This document shows positions 1-8,074 of a stretch of 34,344 nt of DNA, one piece after another. The notes beneath the pieces are model-generated. The model was not told where the DNA came from and ran no database searches. It saw nothing but the letters and a program-made list of their open reading frames with translations. The stretch lies in NCBI GenBank assembly GCA_007128005.1, contig SKYF01000001.1, positions 1-34,344 of the forward strand, read 5' to 3'. Position 1 is the stretch's first letter, and every line of letters starts with the position of its first letter. This DNA is from Bdellovibrionales bacterium. GTDB lineage: Bacteria; Bdellovibrionota; Bdellovibrionia; Bdellovibrionales; UBA1609. The translations under genes and the position numbers were made by a program.

Positions 1-2075
1 GAGTGGCCATGCAAGACGCCACAGCCCAAATGGCCCTGCTGCAGTTTATGCTGGCCGGCCGTGAGGAGTCGGCCGTTCCCGCCACAGTCCACTGTGACCA
101 CCTGATCCGCGCCTACGAGGGCATGGAAGAGGACATGAAAGTGGCCATGCAGGAGAATGAAGAGGTCTTTGACTTTTTGGCCACGGTGTCCAGCCGCTAC
201 AATATTGGCTTCTGGAAGCCGGGGGCGGGAATCATTCACCAAGTGATTCTGGAAAACTACGCCTTTCCCGGAGGCTTGATGATCGGCACTGATTCCCACA
301 CTCCCAATGCGGGAGGTTTAGGTATGGTGGCCGTGGGCGTGGGCGGGGCTGACGCCAGTGACGTGATGGCGGGGCTGCCCTGGGAAGTGAAAAACCCCAA
401 GCTGGTGGGAGTGCATCTCAAAGGCAAAATGAGTGGCTGGACTTCGGCCAAAGATGTGATCCTCAAGCTCTGCGGAATTATGACGGTCAAGGGCGGCACC
501 AATAAAATTGTGGAGTACTTTGGCGAGGGCTGTGAGTCCATCAGCTGCACAGGCAAGGGAACCATCACCAATATGGGAGCTGAGCTGGGGGCCACTTGTT
601 CGGTCTTCCCCTATGACTCGCGCATGGCCGATTTCTTGCGCATCACTCAGAGGGGAGAGCTGGCTGAGATTGCAGATAGCCACCGGGAGCTGTTGCGAGC
701 TGACGATGAGGTCTTAAAAAATCCCGAACAGTTCTACGATGAAGTTATCGAAATTGACCTGTCCAAGCTAGAACCCCACTTGGTGGGCCCCCACTCTCCC
801 GATGCGGCAAGGCCCTTGAGTGAGGTCAAAAAGGCGGCTGAGGAGAATGGTTGGCCGGTGCAACTGTCTGCAGCCCTGATTGGATCTTGCACCAACTCCT
901 CCTACGAGGACATTGGCCGTGCTGCCCATGTGGCCCGGCAGGCCACAGCGGCCGGAGTCAAGATGCCCCAGCAGTTTATGGTGACTCCAGGTTCCTCGCA
1001 GATCAAAAAGACCATTGAGCGCGACGGCTATATGGAAGCTCTGGAAGGGGTGGGGGCTACAGTCTTGGCCAATGCCTGCGGCCCTTGCATTGGCCAATGG
1101 AAGCGAGATGACTTTAAGAAGGGCGAGGTCAACACCATCGTCAACAGCTTTAATCGCAACTTCCGCGGCCGCAACGACGCCAACCCTGAGACTCTGTCTT
1201 TTATTGGCAGTCCTGAGATTGTGACGGCCCTAGGGATTGCAGGACGCTTGGACTTTGACCCCAGCCGGGATGAAATTGCCACTCCTGACGGCAAGTCTCT
1301 GCGACTGCAAGCTCCCGAAGCCGATGAGCTTCCTGGAGCTGGCTTTTTGGCCGATCCTGAGGCCTACCAGCCTCCCATGGGAGCCAAGGCCGAGGTGAAG
1401 GTGGCGCCCAACTCGGAGCGACTGCAACTGTTGGAGCCCTTCCCCGCCTGGTCGGGAGGGGATTTAAAGTCCATGCGGGTGCTGTGTAAAGCCCAGGGCA
1501 AATGCACCACCGATCATATCAGTCCAGCAGGTCCTTGGCTCAAGTACCGAGGTCATTTGGACAACATCTCCAACAATATGCTGTTGGGAGCCACCAATGC
1601 CTTTCACCCTGAGTGGATTGGCAAGGGCAAAAATCTGCTCACCGGAGAGGGGGAGCAGGAGTTTGCCAAGGTGGCTCGCTCCTACAAGGCCCAGGGGCAG
1701 CCCTGGCTGATTGTGGGTGATGAGAACTATGGGGAGGGCTCCAGCCGTGAGCACGCCGCCATGTCGCCTCGTCACTTGGGCTGCTTGGTGGTGCTGGTGA
1801 AGAGCTTTGCCCGTATCCATGAGACCAATCTCAAGAAGCAAGGGGTACTGGCCCTGACTTTTGTGAAACCAGAGGACTACGGCCGGATTCAAGAAGAGGA
1901 CAAGGTCTCTGTTCTGGGCTTAAAGGACTTTGCCCCCGGCAAAAATCTCACTCTGGAGTTAGAGCACAGTGACGGCACCAAGGAGACTTTTGAAGTGACT
2001 CACTCCTTCAATGCCGAGCAGGTGAAGTGGTTTAAGGCGGGCTCTGCCCTCAACCTGCTGCGCGGGCAGGGGTAG
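1..2075 (+). CDS. acn: Aconitate hydratase, mitochondrial type (5' truncated)
   Basis: TCA-cycle enzyme that isomerises citrate to isocitrate in the cytoplasm using a [4Fe-4S] cluster. About 690 residues are visible. The three cluster cysteines are visible at residues 296 (GSCTNSS) and 359/362 (CGPCIGQW), counting from the GTG at base 3. The C-terminal swivel domain carries the substrate-binding [10 protein letters not shown] motif. The [18 protein letters not shown] segment is typical of the mitochondrial ACO2-like branch rather than AcnA or AcnB. Family members have roughly 60 more N-terminal residues. The family motif at this point reads RVAMQDA, and bases 1-2 (ga) fit the end of an Arg codon, so the GTG at base 3 is an internal Val and the gene begins outside the window. 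It stops at TAG 2073-2075 and converges on vapC. The function call is very secure. Confidence 0.97.
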   Translation, partial: VAMQDATAQMALLQFMLAGREESAVPATVHCDHLIRAYEGMEEDMKVAMQENEEVFDFLATVSSRYNIGFWKPGAGIIHQVILENYAFPGGLMIGTDSHTPNAGGLGMVAVGVGGADASDVMAGLPWEVKNPKLVGVHLKGKMSGWTSAKDVILKLCGIMTVKGGTNKIVEYFGEGCESISCTGKGTITNMGAELGATCSVFPYDSRMADFLRITQRGELAEIADSHRELLRADDEVLKNPEQFYDEVIEIDLSKLEPHLVGPHSPDAARPLSEVKKAAEENGWPVQLSAALIGSCTNSSYEDIGRAAHVARQATAAGVKMPQQFMVTPGSSQIKKTIERDGYMEALEGVGATVLANACGPCIGQWKRDDFKKGEVNTIVNSFNRNFRGRNDANPETLSFIGSPEIVTALGIAGRLDFDPSRDEIATPDGKSLRLQAPEADELPGAGFLADPEAYQPPMGAKAEVKVAPNSERLQLLEPFPAWSGGDLKSMRVLCKAQGKCTTDHISPAGPWLKYRGHLDNISNNMLLGATNAFHPEWIGKGKNLLTGEGEQEFAKVARSYKAQGQPWLIVGDENYGEGSSREHAAMSPRHLGCLVVLVKSFARIHETNLKKQGVLALTFVKPEDYGRIQEEDKVSVLGLKDFAPGKNLTLELEHSDGTKETFEVTHSFNAEQVKWFKAGSALNLLRGQG

Positions 2076-2207
2076 GGTTGACCCAGGCCAGGCTTTTGTT
2101 GTCTACGCAGGGGAACTCTCACAGACCCGAGAGGGCTTTAGGATATTGACTCCAGAGAACCTGGTCCCTCTAAAACCTACTTCCTAAAGATTTGCAACAT
2201 ATTGGGT
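2076..2207. other. Convergent intergenic spacer, no gene seen
   Basis: This 132-bp gap lies between the 3' ends of the aconitase gene and vapC. It holds short imperfect inverted repeats, for example CTCTC/GAGAG near 2115-2135, but no stem followed by a T-tract. I cannot support a terminator or a small gene here. Confidence 0.5.
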
Positions 2208-2627
2208 TTAGGGGGTTCCAACAGCGACAGAAATGTTAAGAGACTTGAGTTTTTTATGGGCTTTCTCATCAAAGGTGTACCATCGACCCTTTGTCAATTT
2301 GGCAGTGGCCGCATAAATGGCATCATAACCACTCAGCTTATAACGACCAGCAATATGAGCCGCCGTCTTTAGGAGTTCATGCCCTAGTCCCACCCTCTCA
2401 ATGCCTAAGTCCTCTAAAAGTGAGATGGCCTCTTTAACCTTGTCCTCGTTTTGCATCACGCGATTTAAAACATGTAACATTTCAGCAAAAAAGAGATCGG
2501 GAACCAGAAAGTTCTTGGGACTCGCTTCTACTTCCGCCAACAACAGGTCGGCGGCTTCCTGTCCAGAGGGCTCCTCAATAAACCACTTCAGTGCAACTGA
2601 GGCATCCAAAATTTTAAGAGGCTTCAT
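2208..2627 (-). CDS. vapC: VapC-like PIN-domain ribonuclease toxin
   Basis: Toxin half of a type II toxin-antitoxin pair; the family cleaves RNA (often initiator tRNA or rRNA) with Mg2+. The 139-residue length is typical. The acidic PIN quartet is present: D8 (KILDAS), E49 (FFAEM), D102 (GYDAIYAA) and D120 (YTFDEK). The start ATG overlaps the antitoxin stop by 4 bp (ATGA), so translation is coupled and the antitoxin is made first. The region looks more A/T-rich than the flanking ugd and aconitase genes, which fits an acquired module. Family membership is clear. The RNA target cannot be read from the sequence. Confidence 0.93.
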   Translation of the reverse strand: MKPLKILDASVALKWFIEEPSGQEAADLLLAEVEASPKNFLVPDLFFAEMLHVLNRVMQNEDKVKEAISLLEDLGIERVGLGHELLKTAAHIAGRYKLSGYDAIYAATAKLTKGRWYTFDEKAHKKLKSLNISVAVGTP

Positions 2628-2887
2628 TGACGGGATTCTCTAATGAGGTCGATGGAACTCTCTCCCTCTGGAAGTCGTTGGCGCATTTTTTTTATTCGCG
2701 AGACCAACTCTTTTCTTTTCTCATCCGCTTCTCTGTCTACAAAGCGCTTCTGATAGTCTTCCAAAGTAATAAGTACTGCGGCTGGCTTAGAGTTCTTCTC
2801 CACCAAAATGGGCTGTCGGCTGGTTTGAAGTTTCTTGAGCACTGCACCCAATGACTGCCTCAGTTGAAGGGCATTGGTTTTGATCAT
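2624..2887 (-). CDS. vapB: VapB-partner antitoxin, Phd/YefM-like
   Basis: Labile antitoxin that binds the PIN toxin and represses its own promoter. The 87-residue protein begins MIKTNALQLRQSLGAVLKKL and continues with a beta-alpha segment (RQPILVEKNSKPAAVLITLEDYQ), which is the Phd/YefM DNA-binding fold. Its charged helical C-terminal half is the usual toxin-wrapping tail. The frame is open up to 3025, but the ATG at 2887 is chosen because a strong AGGAGG sits 7 bases upstream and the family begins here. The upstream frame would also run through the promoter and operator. The gene overlaps vapC by 4 bp. Confidence 0.88.
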   Translation of the reverse strand: MIKTNALQLRQSLGAVLKKLQTSRQPILVEKNSKPAAVLITLEDYQKRFVDREADEKRKELVSRIKKMRQRLPEGESSIDLIRESRQ

Positions 2888-2917
2888 ACTTGTCCCTCCT
2901 GATGGAGTTTGAATACC

Positions 2918-2946
2918 AGTATGACATGTTTGTATACACGTGTCAA
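2918..2946 (-). promoter_or_regulatory. vapBC promoter with overlapping operator
   Basis: Reading the minus strand, TTGACA (2946-2941) and CATACT (2923-2918) are separated by exactly 17 bp. An imperfect inverted repeat (2922-2945) with TGACA and TGTCA as outer arms covers the whole spacer, as expected for an autoregulated toxin-antitoxin operator. The -35 box begins 2 bp after the ugd stop codon. Confidence 0.7.
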
Positions 2947-2948
2947 GC

Positions 2949-4268
2949 CTACTGTCGCCCGAGGCCGAAGTAGGTCCACCCGCTGGATTCAAGCTTCTGA
3001 TAGGGGTAGAGGTTACGCATATCAAAGAGTAGGGGGGTCTGCATTTTGTCTTTGAGTTGGTTGAAGTCAGGGGATTGAAACTCTCTCCATTCGGTCAGCA
3101 GGACAAGGGCATCAGCCCCTTCGGCGCAGGAGTACATCTCCTCACACCTCTGAAGTTGGTCAGGCTCCTGAAGCCCCAGGCTTTGCATATGATTCCAAAA
3201 GTTGTCCGAGGCCTCGGGGTCAAAAAAGCGAACCTGGGCTCCAGCTTCAAGCAGTCGCTGGGTGATGCGAATGGCGGAGGTCTCGCGAATGTCGTCGGTG
3301 TTGGCCTTAAAGGCCACACCCCAAAGAGCTATCCTTTTGCCTTTGAGCTGGCCCTGAAAGTGGCGGTTGATTTTTTGAAAGACATATTCGCGCTGCTCTT
3401 GGTTGACCTCTTCGGTGCACTCAATCAGGCGCAGTGGGGAGTCGTACTCCTGAGCAGTTTTGATGAGAGCTTTGACATCCTTGGGAAAGCAGCTGCCCCC
3501 GTAGCCAGGACTGGGGTAGAGGAAGTGCTTGCCAATGCGCTGATCCGAGGTGATGCCTTGGCGGACCTCATCGATGTTAGCTCCGGTGGCATCGCAGAGC
3601 TTGGCGATCTCGTTGATAAAGGAGATCTTAGTGGCCAGAAAGCAGTTGGCCGCATATTTGGTCATTTCGGCCGACAAGTTGCTCATGGTGTAGATGGGGT
3701 GGCCTTGGCGCACAAAGGGGGCGTAGAGCTCTTTCATGACCTCCGCGGCCTCAGTGTCGGAAGTTCCGATCACAATGCGGTCCGGGCGCATAAAGTCGTT
3801 GATGGCAGCCCCCTCTTTGAGGAATTCGGGGTTATTCACCAGGTGGAAGGGCTTGGTTGTGCGGCTGCGAATGTATTCATGGACCTTGGCTGCAGTGCCC
3901 ACGGGCACAGTGGACTTGATGACCACCACCAGTCCGTCCGCCATCCTCTCGATGATTTGGTCTACAGCACTGTACAAGTACTTCAGGTCAGCAGAGCCGT
4001 CTTCTTGGGAGGGGGTGCCAACGGCTAAAAAAACTGCCGAAGAGGAGGCGATAGAGTCAAAGCCGGTGCTAAAGGAAAGCCTGCCAGCCTGAATGTTTTT
4101 TTTCAGCAGCTCTTCAAGCCCAGGCTCGTAAATAGGTGAAATTCCGTCCTTTAAAAGGGCAATTTTCTTCTTGTCGATGTCTATGCAGTCGACCTGATGG
4201 CCAATCTCAGCAAAACAGGTCCCACTGACCAGGCCTACATATCCGGTTCCTACAATCGAAATTTTCAC
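2949..4268 (-). CDS. ugd: UDP-glucose 6-dehydrogenase
   Basis: NAD-dependent two-step oxidation of UDP-glucose to UDP-glucuronate, a precursor for capsule, LPS and exopolysaccharide sugars. The 439 residues match the family length. The N-terminal Rossmann motif is GTGYVG (residues 7-12). The NNPEFLKEGAA segment follows at about 145-155, and the catalytic cysteine is Cys260 in GYGGSCFPKD. The frame is open to 4304, but GTG at 4268 is preferred because AGGGGG lies about 7 bases upstream and the protein then begins (V/M)KISIVGTGYVG exactly like the family. It is divergent from the decarboxylase that uses its product. It is followed within 2 bp by the vapBC promoter. Confidence 0.96.
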   Translation of the reverse strand: MKISIVGTGYVGLVSGTCFAEIGHQVDCIDIDKKKIALLKDGISPIYEPGLEELLKKNIQAGRLSFSTGFDSIASSSAVFLAVGTPSQEDGSADLKYLYSAVDQIIERMADGLVVVIKSTVPVGTAAKVHEYIRSRTTKPFHLVNNPEFLKEGAAINDFMRPDRIVIGTSDTEAAEVMKELYAPFVRQGHPIYTMSNLSAEMTKYAANCFLATKISFINEIAKLCDATGANIDEVRQGITSDQRIGKHFLYPSPGYGGSCFPKDVKALIKTAQEYDSPLRLIECTEEVNQEQREYVFQKINRHFQGQLKGKRIALWGVAFKANTDDIRETSAIRITQRLLEAGAQVRFFDPEASDNFWNHMQSLGLQEPDQLQRCEEMYSCAEGADALVLLTEWREFQSPDFNQLKDKMQTPLLFDMRNLYPYQKLESSGWTYFGLGRQ

Positions 4269-4362
4269 GGCAACCCCCTTTGTCGGTAAAAAACCGCTGA
4301 ACAAAGCTAATCAAACAGGTTAAATAATGCCATAAGGTTATTGTCAAACCGAAAGGACAGCG
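4269..4362. promoter_or_regulatory. Divergent ugd/uxs intergenic region
   Basis: This 94-bp spacer lies between the two divergent nucleotide-sugar genes and must hold both promoters. It carries ribosome sites at each edge (AGGGGG for ugd, GAAAGGA for the decarboxylase) and an A/T-rich centre. No convincing -35/-10 pair stands out on either strand. Confidence 0.4.
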
Positions 4363-5337
4363 ATGAAGAGAGTGTTGGTGACGGGCGGAGCAGGCTTTCT
4401 GGGCTCACACCTGTGTGACCGATTGGTGGCTGAGGGCTCAAAAGTCTATGCTTTGGATAACTTGCACACAGGGTCTGTGAAAAATATTGAACACCTCCTG
4501 GCGCTAAAGGACCACTTTGAGTTTATCGAGCAGGATGTCTGTGAGCCCCTGGAGTTGGAGGTCGATGAGATCTACAACTTGGCCTGCCCAGCTTCCCCCA
4601 TCCACTATCAGGAAAATCCGATCCGCACCTTTGAGACCTCAGTGTTGGGAACTCGCAATATGTTGCTTTTGGCTAAAAAGCATGGGGCCAAGCTCTTGCA
4701 GGCCAGCACCAGTGAGGTCTATGGAGATCCTCAGGTTCACCCCCAGGTGGAGTCCTACTGGGGCCATGTCAACCCCATCGGCATTCGCTCTTGCTACGAT
4801 GAGGGGAAGCGGGGGGCGGAGACTCTGTGTTTTGACTTCCGTCGAGTGCATGGGCTGCGAGTGAAAGTGGTGCGCATCTTCAACACCTATGGACCGCGGA
4901 TGCACCCCCAAGATGGCCGAGTGGTTTCAAACTTTGTCGTGCAGGCGCTACAGGGTCAGGATCTGACTGTCTATGGTGAGGGTCAGCAAACTCGCAGTTT
5001 TTGTTATTATTCCGATTTGATTGAGGGGATCTATAAAACAATGCAGACCCCTGATGACTTCTTGGGTCCCATCAACTTAGGCAACCCCCATGAGTTTACC
5101 ATTTTAGAGCTGGCTAAAAAAGTCCTCGAATTGGTACCCGAATCGGCCACAGGGGGTGGGGGCTCCAGAGCCTCAGTCTCCAGGATTATTTATCGGGAAC
5201 TACCCGCCGATGATCCCACCCAGCGGCGTCCCGATATCGGCCTAGCTCAGGGGGTTTTAGGCTGGACCCCTCAAGTCGAATTGGATGAGGGGCTAAGGGC
5301 CACCATTGCCCACTTTAAGAAGTCGTTACTGCAATAA
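4363..5337 (+). CDS. uxs: UDP-glucuronate decarboxylase (UDP-xylose synthase)
   Basis: Extended short-chain dehydrogenase/reductase that decarboxylates UDP-glucuronate to UDP-xylose via a 4-keto intermediate. It has the NAD-binding [10 protein letters not shown] (residues 7-16) and [10 protein letters not shown] around 114-123. The catalytic YxxxK is Y145/K149 in the UXS-diagnostic SCYDEGKR, followed by [15 protein letters not shown] and a QTRSF arginine at 211. The substrate is supported by the divergent ugd. A family oddity is a Gly/Ser-rich insertion (residues about 258-273, containing GGGGSRAS) where most relatives have a short turn before the conserved IxYRxLPxDDP motif. GAAAGGA lies 6 bases before ATG. 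The gene converges on the methyltransferase gene with a 20-bp gap. Confidence 0.94.
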   Translation: MKRVLVTGGAGFLGSHLCDRLVAEGSKVYALDNLHTGSVKNIEHLLALKDHFEFIEQDVCEPLELEVDEIYNLACPASPIHYQENPIRTFETSVLGTRNMLLLAKKHGAKLLQASTSEVYGDPQVHPQVESYWGHVNPIGIRSCYDEGKRGAETLCFDFRRVHGLRVKVVRIFNTYGPRMHPQDGRVVSNFVVQALQGQDLTVYGEGQQTRSFCYYSDLIEGIYKTMQTPDDFLGPINLGNPHEFTILELAKKVLELVPESATGGGGSRASVSRIIYRELPADDPTQRRPDIGLAQGVLGWTPQVELDEGLRATIAHFKKSLLQ

Positions 5338-5357
5338 TTGGGCTGTTGCACTCGTCT

Positions 5358-6272
5358 TTAAGTGATTTTCATCAGCATGTACTTTTTGGTGGCAGAGAAC
5401 TGAAGGGGGTCTACGACCTTCAAGTTGCTCTCCACTTTCTCCAGAAGCTGAGGGATCACGTCTTCGGCCAGATAGTACCAGCCGGGGTTTTTGACCTTGA
5501 GTTTTTCAATCAAAAAGTCGAGGACGGGGACTCCCACCCGAGTGCCCCAAAGGTGAGCAAAAGCAATGGTGGGTAAAATATGGGGGGTGATATCCTCAGT
5601 CGACTCCAGGTTAAAATTGAGCTGTTTGAGCCGGGTTTCGAAATCCTCCCAGATATGGCCGCTCTTTTCAAAGCTCTCAGGATGGGTGCGGAAGTAGTCG
5701 CAGGCAATCCAGCAGCCGCCCGGACGAAGTAGAGTCTTGATCAAAGGCAGAGATTGATCGAGGTTGAGGTATTGCAAGGACTCAGAGGTGATGATCACAT
5801 CAAAGGCCCCTTGGTACTCGGCAGTGGGAATCTCTTCGAAGCGGCAGTGCAGAGTGGGATTGGGATAGTGCTCGCGGATATACTGGACTTGGTTGATGTC
5901 GGGGGTCAGGCCGATGGCCTTGTGTCCTCGGGTGTTGAGCATTCCCAAGAGGCCTCCCATGCCGCAGCCCACATCGAGCACATGTTTTTTGCTCTCTCCA
6001 TTGGGAATGAGATCGAGGATTTTCTCTGCATAGCGTTCCTGAGCTTTATAAATCATCGAAAAAGAGATGTCTTCAGCCGAGATATCGCGGTCGTCAAAGT
6101 AGCCGTAGTGAAGAAAGTCACCTTTGAGAATCTTTGAGTAGAGCTTGAGTTGGGCATCATTGGCTGAGCGTGCAGTGACCTTGCGGTTCTTCTCCAACTG
6201 AACGACCTTGACTAGGTTCAATGGGTTGATCACTTTCTTTACTGTCCCTTGCCAAAGAGTCTTTTTTTCCAT
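5358..6272 (-). CDS. SAM-dependent methyltransferase, substrate unknown
   Basis: A 304-residue class I methyltransferase. Motif I is VLDVGCGMGG (residues 98-107). The post-I acidic loop includes GLTPDINQV, and motif II-like DVIITSESLQYL precedes LLRPGGCW. The LHYGYFDD segment at about 55-61 resembles the HYGYW substrate-cap element of the cyclopropane-fatty-acid/sterol/tocopherol methyltransferase group, so a lipid or small molecule is a more likely substrate than nucleic acid. The C-terminal third is helical and unassigned. Start ATG has a very strong GAGGAGGGGG immediately upstream. It sits beside the nucleotide-sugar genes but points toward them, so a role in polysaccharide modification is only a guess. 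Confidence 0.8.
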   Translation of the reverse strand: MEKKTLWQGTVKKVINPLNLVKVVQLEKNRKVTARSANDAQLKLYSKILKGDFLHYGYFDDRDISAEDISFSMIYKAQERYAEKILDLIPNGESKKHVLDVGCGMGGLLGMLNTRGHKAIGLTPDINQVQYIREHYPNPTLHCRFEEIPTAEYQGAFDVIITSESLQYLNLDQSLPLIKTLLRPGGCWIACDYFRTHPESFEKSGHIWEDFETRLKQLNFNLESTEDITPHILPTIAFAHLWGTRVGVPVLDFLIEKLKVKNPGWYYLAEDVIPQLLEKVESNLKVVDPLQFSATKKYMLMKIT

Positions 6273-6325
6273 GCCCCCTCCTCATTAAACAGATGGTCAA
6301 CGCTGACACTTGCAGTTCTTTGCTG

Positions 6326-6601
6326 TCAAGCTACTTTCAAAGGGATTTTATGTTCTAGAGTAACAATAATTTTTACCAATAATTCGATGGATAGGCTATT
6401 TTCCCCCAAGTTGGCAATTCGGGTGATTCGCGCTCTTGAGGTTCCAATTTTTTCTGCAATTTCCTCGTGAGTTAACTTTGACTTTGAAATGCTTCTTGCC
6501 GCTTGTTGATAGAGCTGAGATTTGAGCTCCATAACAGCAGCCTCGGCATCGTTCAGTCCTAATTCAGAAGCTAAGTTTTTAGCCTGCCTACTGATTCTCA
6601 T
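6326..6601 (-). CDS. higA: HigA-like XRE antitoxin (module 1)
   Basis: A 91-residue helix-turn-helix protein, the antitoxin of a HigB-type toxin. The HTH lies around residues 43-66 (LTHEEIAEKIGTSRARITRIANLG) and is followed by a helical tail typical of XRE antitoxins. The gene is downstream of its toxin and overlaps it by 14 bp, the reversed toxin-first order characteristic of higBA. It most likely represses the pair through the inverted repeat at 6931-6950. Confidence 0.85.
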   Translation of the reverse strand: MRISRQAKNLASELGLNDAEAAVMELKSQLYQQAARSISKSKLTHEEIAEKIGTSRARITRIANLGENSLSIELLVKIIVTLEHKIPLKVA

Positions 6602-6920
6602 AAACTAATCTCCTTAAGCGTTTTTTTCCTGTCTCCACCTCTTTTAGCGGTGTTTTCTGAGATTTTTTACTAAAAGCATGAGGAACAAAAATACGGCCCC
6701 TGTCCACAAGGACGTAGAAAACCCCGTAGACTCCACCCTTGTCCTTGACACGCAATTCAAAGGCCCCTTCGGCAAGTTGTCGAAAGGGCTTCGACTGAGG
6801 CATCCCTAGCACTTCGCCTCTTTGTAGGAGCCTTAACAAGGATCCTATTTCCTGACGGACCCCCGCTGGGAAGTCGCGTATGGTTTTCAAAGCAGAGATG
6901 TTCCGGATGATCGCCTTCAC
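6588..6920 (-). CDS. higB: HigB/Gp49-like RelE-superfamily toxin (module 1)
   Basis: A 110-residue probable ribosome-dependent mRNA interferase. It carries the family signature FELRVKDKGGVYGVFYVL, then a PHAFSKKSQKTP segment and a Lys/Arg-rich helix ending in GKKRLRRL. This is the phage Gp49-like (HigB) pattern of the RelE/ParE fold. The frame starts at GTG 6920, where family alignment puts the N terminus (MKAIIRNISALKTIRDFP). No Shine-Dalgarno sequence precedes this GTG; the promoter and operator abut it directly. The next in-frame ATG lies far inside the fold. A/T-rich composition at both ends suggests an acquired cassette. Confidence 0.88.
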   Translation of the reverse strand: MKAIIRNISALKTIRDFPAGVRQEIGSLLRLLQRGEVLGMPQSKPFRQLAEGAFELRVKDKGGVYGVFYVLVDRGRIFVPHAFSKKSQKTPLKEVETGKKRLRRLVYENQ

Positions 6921-6929
6921 GTTGTTTTA

Positions 6930-6959
6930 ATTGTGCTATATTTAGCACAAAGCTGTCAA
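6930..6959 (-). promoter_or_regulatory. higBA-1 promoter and palindromic operator
   Basis: An inverted repeat at 6931-6950 has perfect 8-bp arms (TTGTGCTA/TAGCACAA) around a 4-bp centre. On the minus strand TTGACA (6959-6954) is followed after 18 bp by CACAAT (6935-6930), so the repeat covers the core promoter. The -10-like box ends only 9 bp before the toxin GTG. Confidence 0.65.
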
Positions 6960-6972
6960 GATCTTTAATTGG

Positions 6973-7521
6973 TTAGTCTTGGTCCTCAAGGATGCGAAAT
7001 AGGTACTGAGTCATAAACTCGTGGTTGACTGTTTCGTAGAGCTCGATGACCTCATCAGCGACCTGCAGTTGCTTTCTGCGAATGTATTTTGCAGCCTTTG
7101 GGTAGACTTTGATGGGTCCCAGTGCCGGCGAGCCGGTAAACCTGGCGACAACAAAGCGGCCTTCAGGAATAAACCGAGAGGCAAATCCGGGCGGCAGGTC
7201 TTCGTCGTCAATGAGCTTGTGGATAACACAGCCTCCATGACTGCGCAGGTGGTGTTCGTCGACGCTGTTGGGGTTGTCCAGGTACTCTCCAAAAGACACC
7301 GGACAGTTGATGCCGACACTCTGGGCCCAGCCCTCCACCTCTTCAATTACAGGGTTGATCTTATGGTAGGGGCCAAGATGAGGTTGATAGACAACATAGA
7401 ATCCGGGGCGAGTCTCCTGGACGACCTCCGCTGAGCGGAATAGGCCGATGTAGAAGGAGACGTAGAGCATGGTTGAGGCAATGGCGATGAAAATAATTAA
7501 AAATAACCAACGGAAAATCAT
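6973..7521 (-). CDS. Membrane-anchored GyrI-like effector-binding protein
   Basis: A 182-residue protein with one N-terminal membrane segment (residues about 3-27) and a soluble domain resembling the GyrI-like/AraC-effector-binding (SOUL-like) fold. The supporting pattern is a beta strand, then LGPYHKINPVIEEVEGWAQSVGI (about 49-71), FGEYLDNPNSV, the double-beta LRSHGGCVI (92-100) and a closing GRFVVARFTG strand. There is no DNA-binding domain, so it is not a regulator by itself; such stand-alone domains often bind small hydrophobic ligands. It starts 4 bp after the redoxin gene and ends the birA/nadC operon. The fold call rests on pattern matching only. Confidence 0.65.
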   Translation of the reverse strand: MIFRWLFLIIFIAIASTMLYVSFYIGLFRSAEVVQETRPGFYVVYQPHLGPYHKINPVIEEVEGWAQSVGINCPVSFGEYLDNPNSVDEHHLRSHGGCVIHKLIDDEDLPPGFASRFIPEGRFVVARFTGSPALGPIKVYPKAAKYIRRKQLQVADEVIELYETVNHEFMTQYLFRILEDQD

Positions 7522-7525
7522 GGCT

Positions 7526-8074
7526 CTATTTCCACTTTATGGAGCAGCCCATAGAGGGGTTTGCTTCGAAGGAGACGGGCTGCCCCTTTAAGAGCTCCTC
7601 TATGGCCTCTTTGAGCTCCTGCCTTTGGACTTGGTTTGGATCCTTCCAGGAGTCGTCCAAGCGCCCCCGATAGGCAAGGCGATCCTGGCTGTCATAGACA
7701 AAAAAGTCTGGGGTGCAGACAGCGCCAAAGGACTTAGCCACCTCTTGGCTGAGATCCTGGAGGTAGGCGAAGGGGTAGCCCTTTTCCGTGGCACGCTTTT
7801 TCATATTTTCTAAGCTGTCCTCAGGGTATTGCTCGGGATCGTTTGAAGAGATTCCCACAAAGGCCACACCCTTGGGTGCAAGCTCCGTGGCTAGCTGTAC
7901 GAGGCGATCTTCGATGGCCTGAACGTAAGGGCAGTGATTGCAGATAAACATAATCACCTTCACCTTGGCGTCAGCCAAATCGGATTTGGAAAGACTCTTT
8001 CCATCCACTCCTGGCAGTGTAAAGTCGGGACAGGTTTGGCCAATTTCGGCTTCGGGTGTGTATGTTAGGGCCAT
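7526..8074 (-). CDS. Thioredoxin-like redoxin, CNHCPY type
   Basis: A 182-residue AhpC/TSA-redoxin-family protein without a signal peptide, so cytoplasmic. The DFTLPGVDGKSLSKSDL lead-in is typical. The active-site motif is C-N-H-C-P-Y at residues 45-50, in the position of the thioredoxin CxxC. The cis-proline loop is VCTPDFFVYD (about 119-128), followed by a RGRLDDSW strand. It could act as a thiol-disulfide reductase or peroxide scavenger; the physiological substrate is unknown. The start ATG shares one base with the birA stop (TAATG), so the two are translationally coupled. Confidence 0.87.
   Translation of the reverse strand: MALTYTPEAEIGQTCPDFTLPGVDGKSLSKSDLADAKVKVIMFICNHCPYVQAIEDRLVQLATELAPKGVAFVGISSNDPEQYPEDSLENMKKRATEKGYPFAYLQDLSQEVAKSFGAVCTPDFFVYDSQDRLAYRGRLDDSWKDPNQVQRQELKEAIEELLKGQPVSFEANPSMGCSIKWK

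Noticed and set aside
257-1892. Several 65-142-codon frames within the aconitase gene
   Set aside because: Shadow frames of a strongly conserved enzyme in G/C-rich sequence.
2076-2207. Terminator between the aconitase gene and vapC
   Set aside because: Only short inverted repeats without a following T-tract on either strand.
3057-4028. 323-codon open frame on the plus strand
   Set aside because: Exactly antisense to ugd, whose catalytic motifs are all intact; no ribosome site and a composition typical of a mirror frame.
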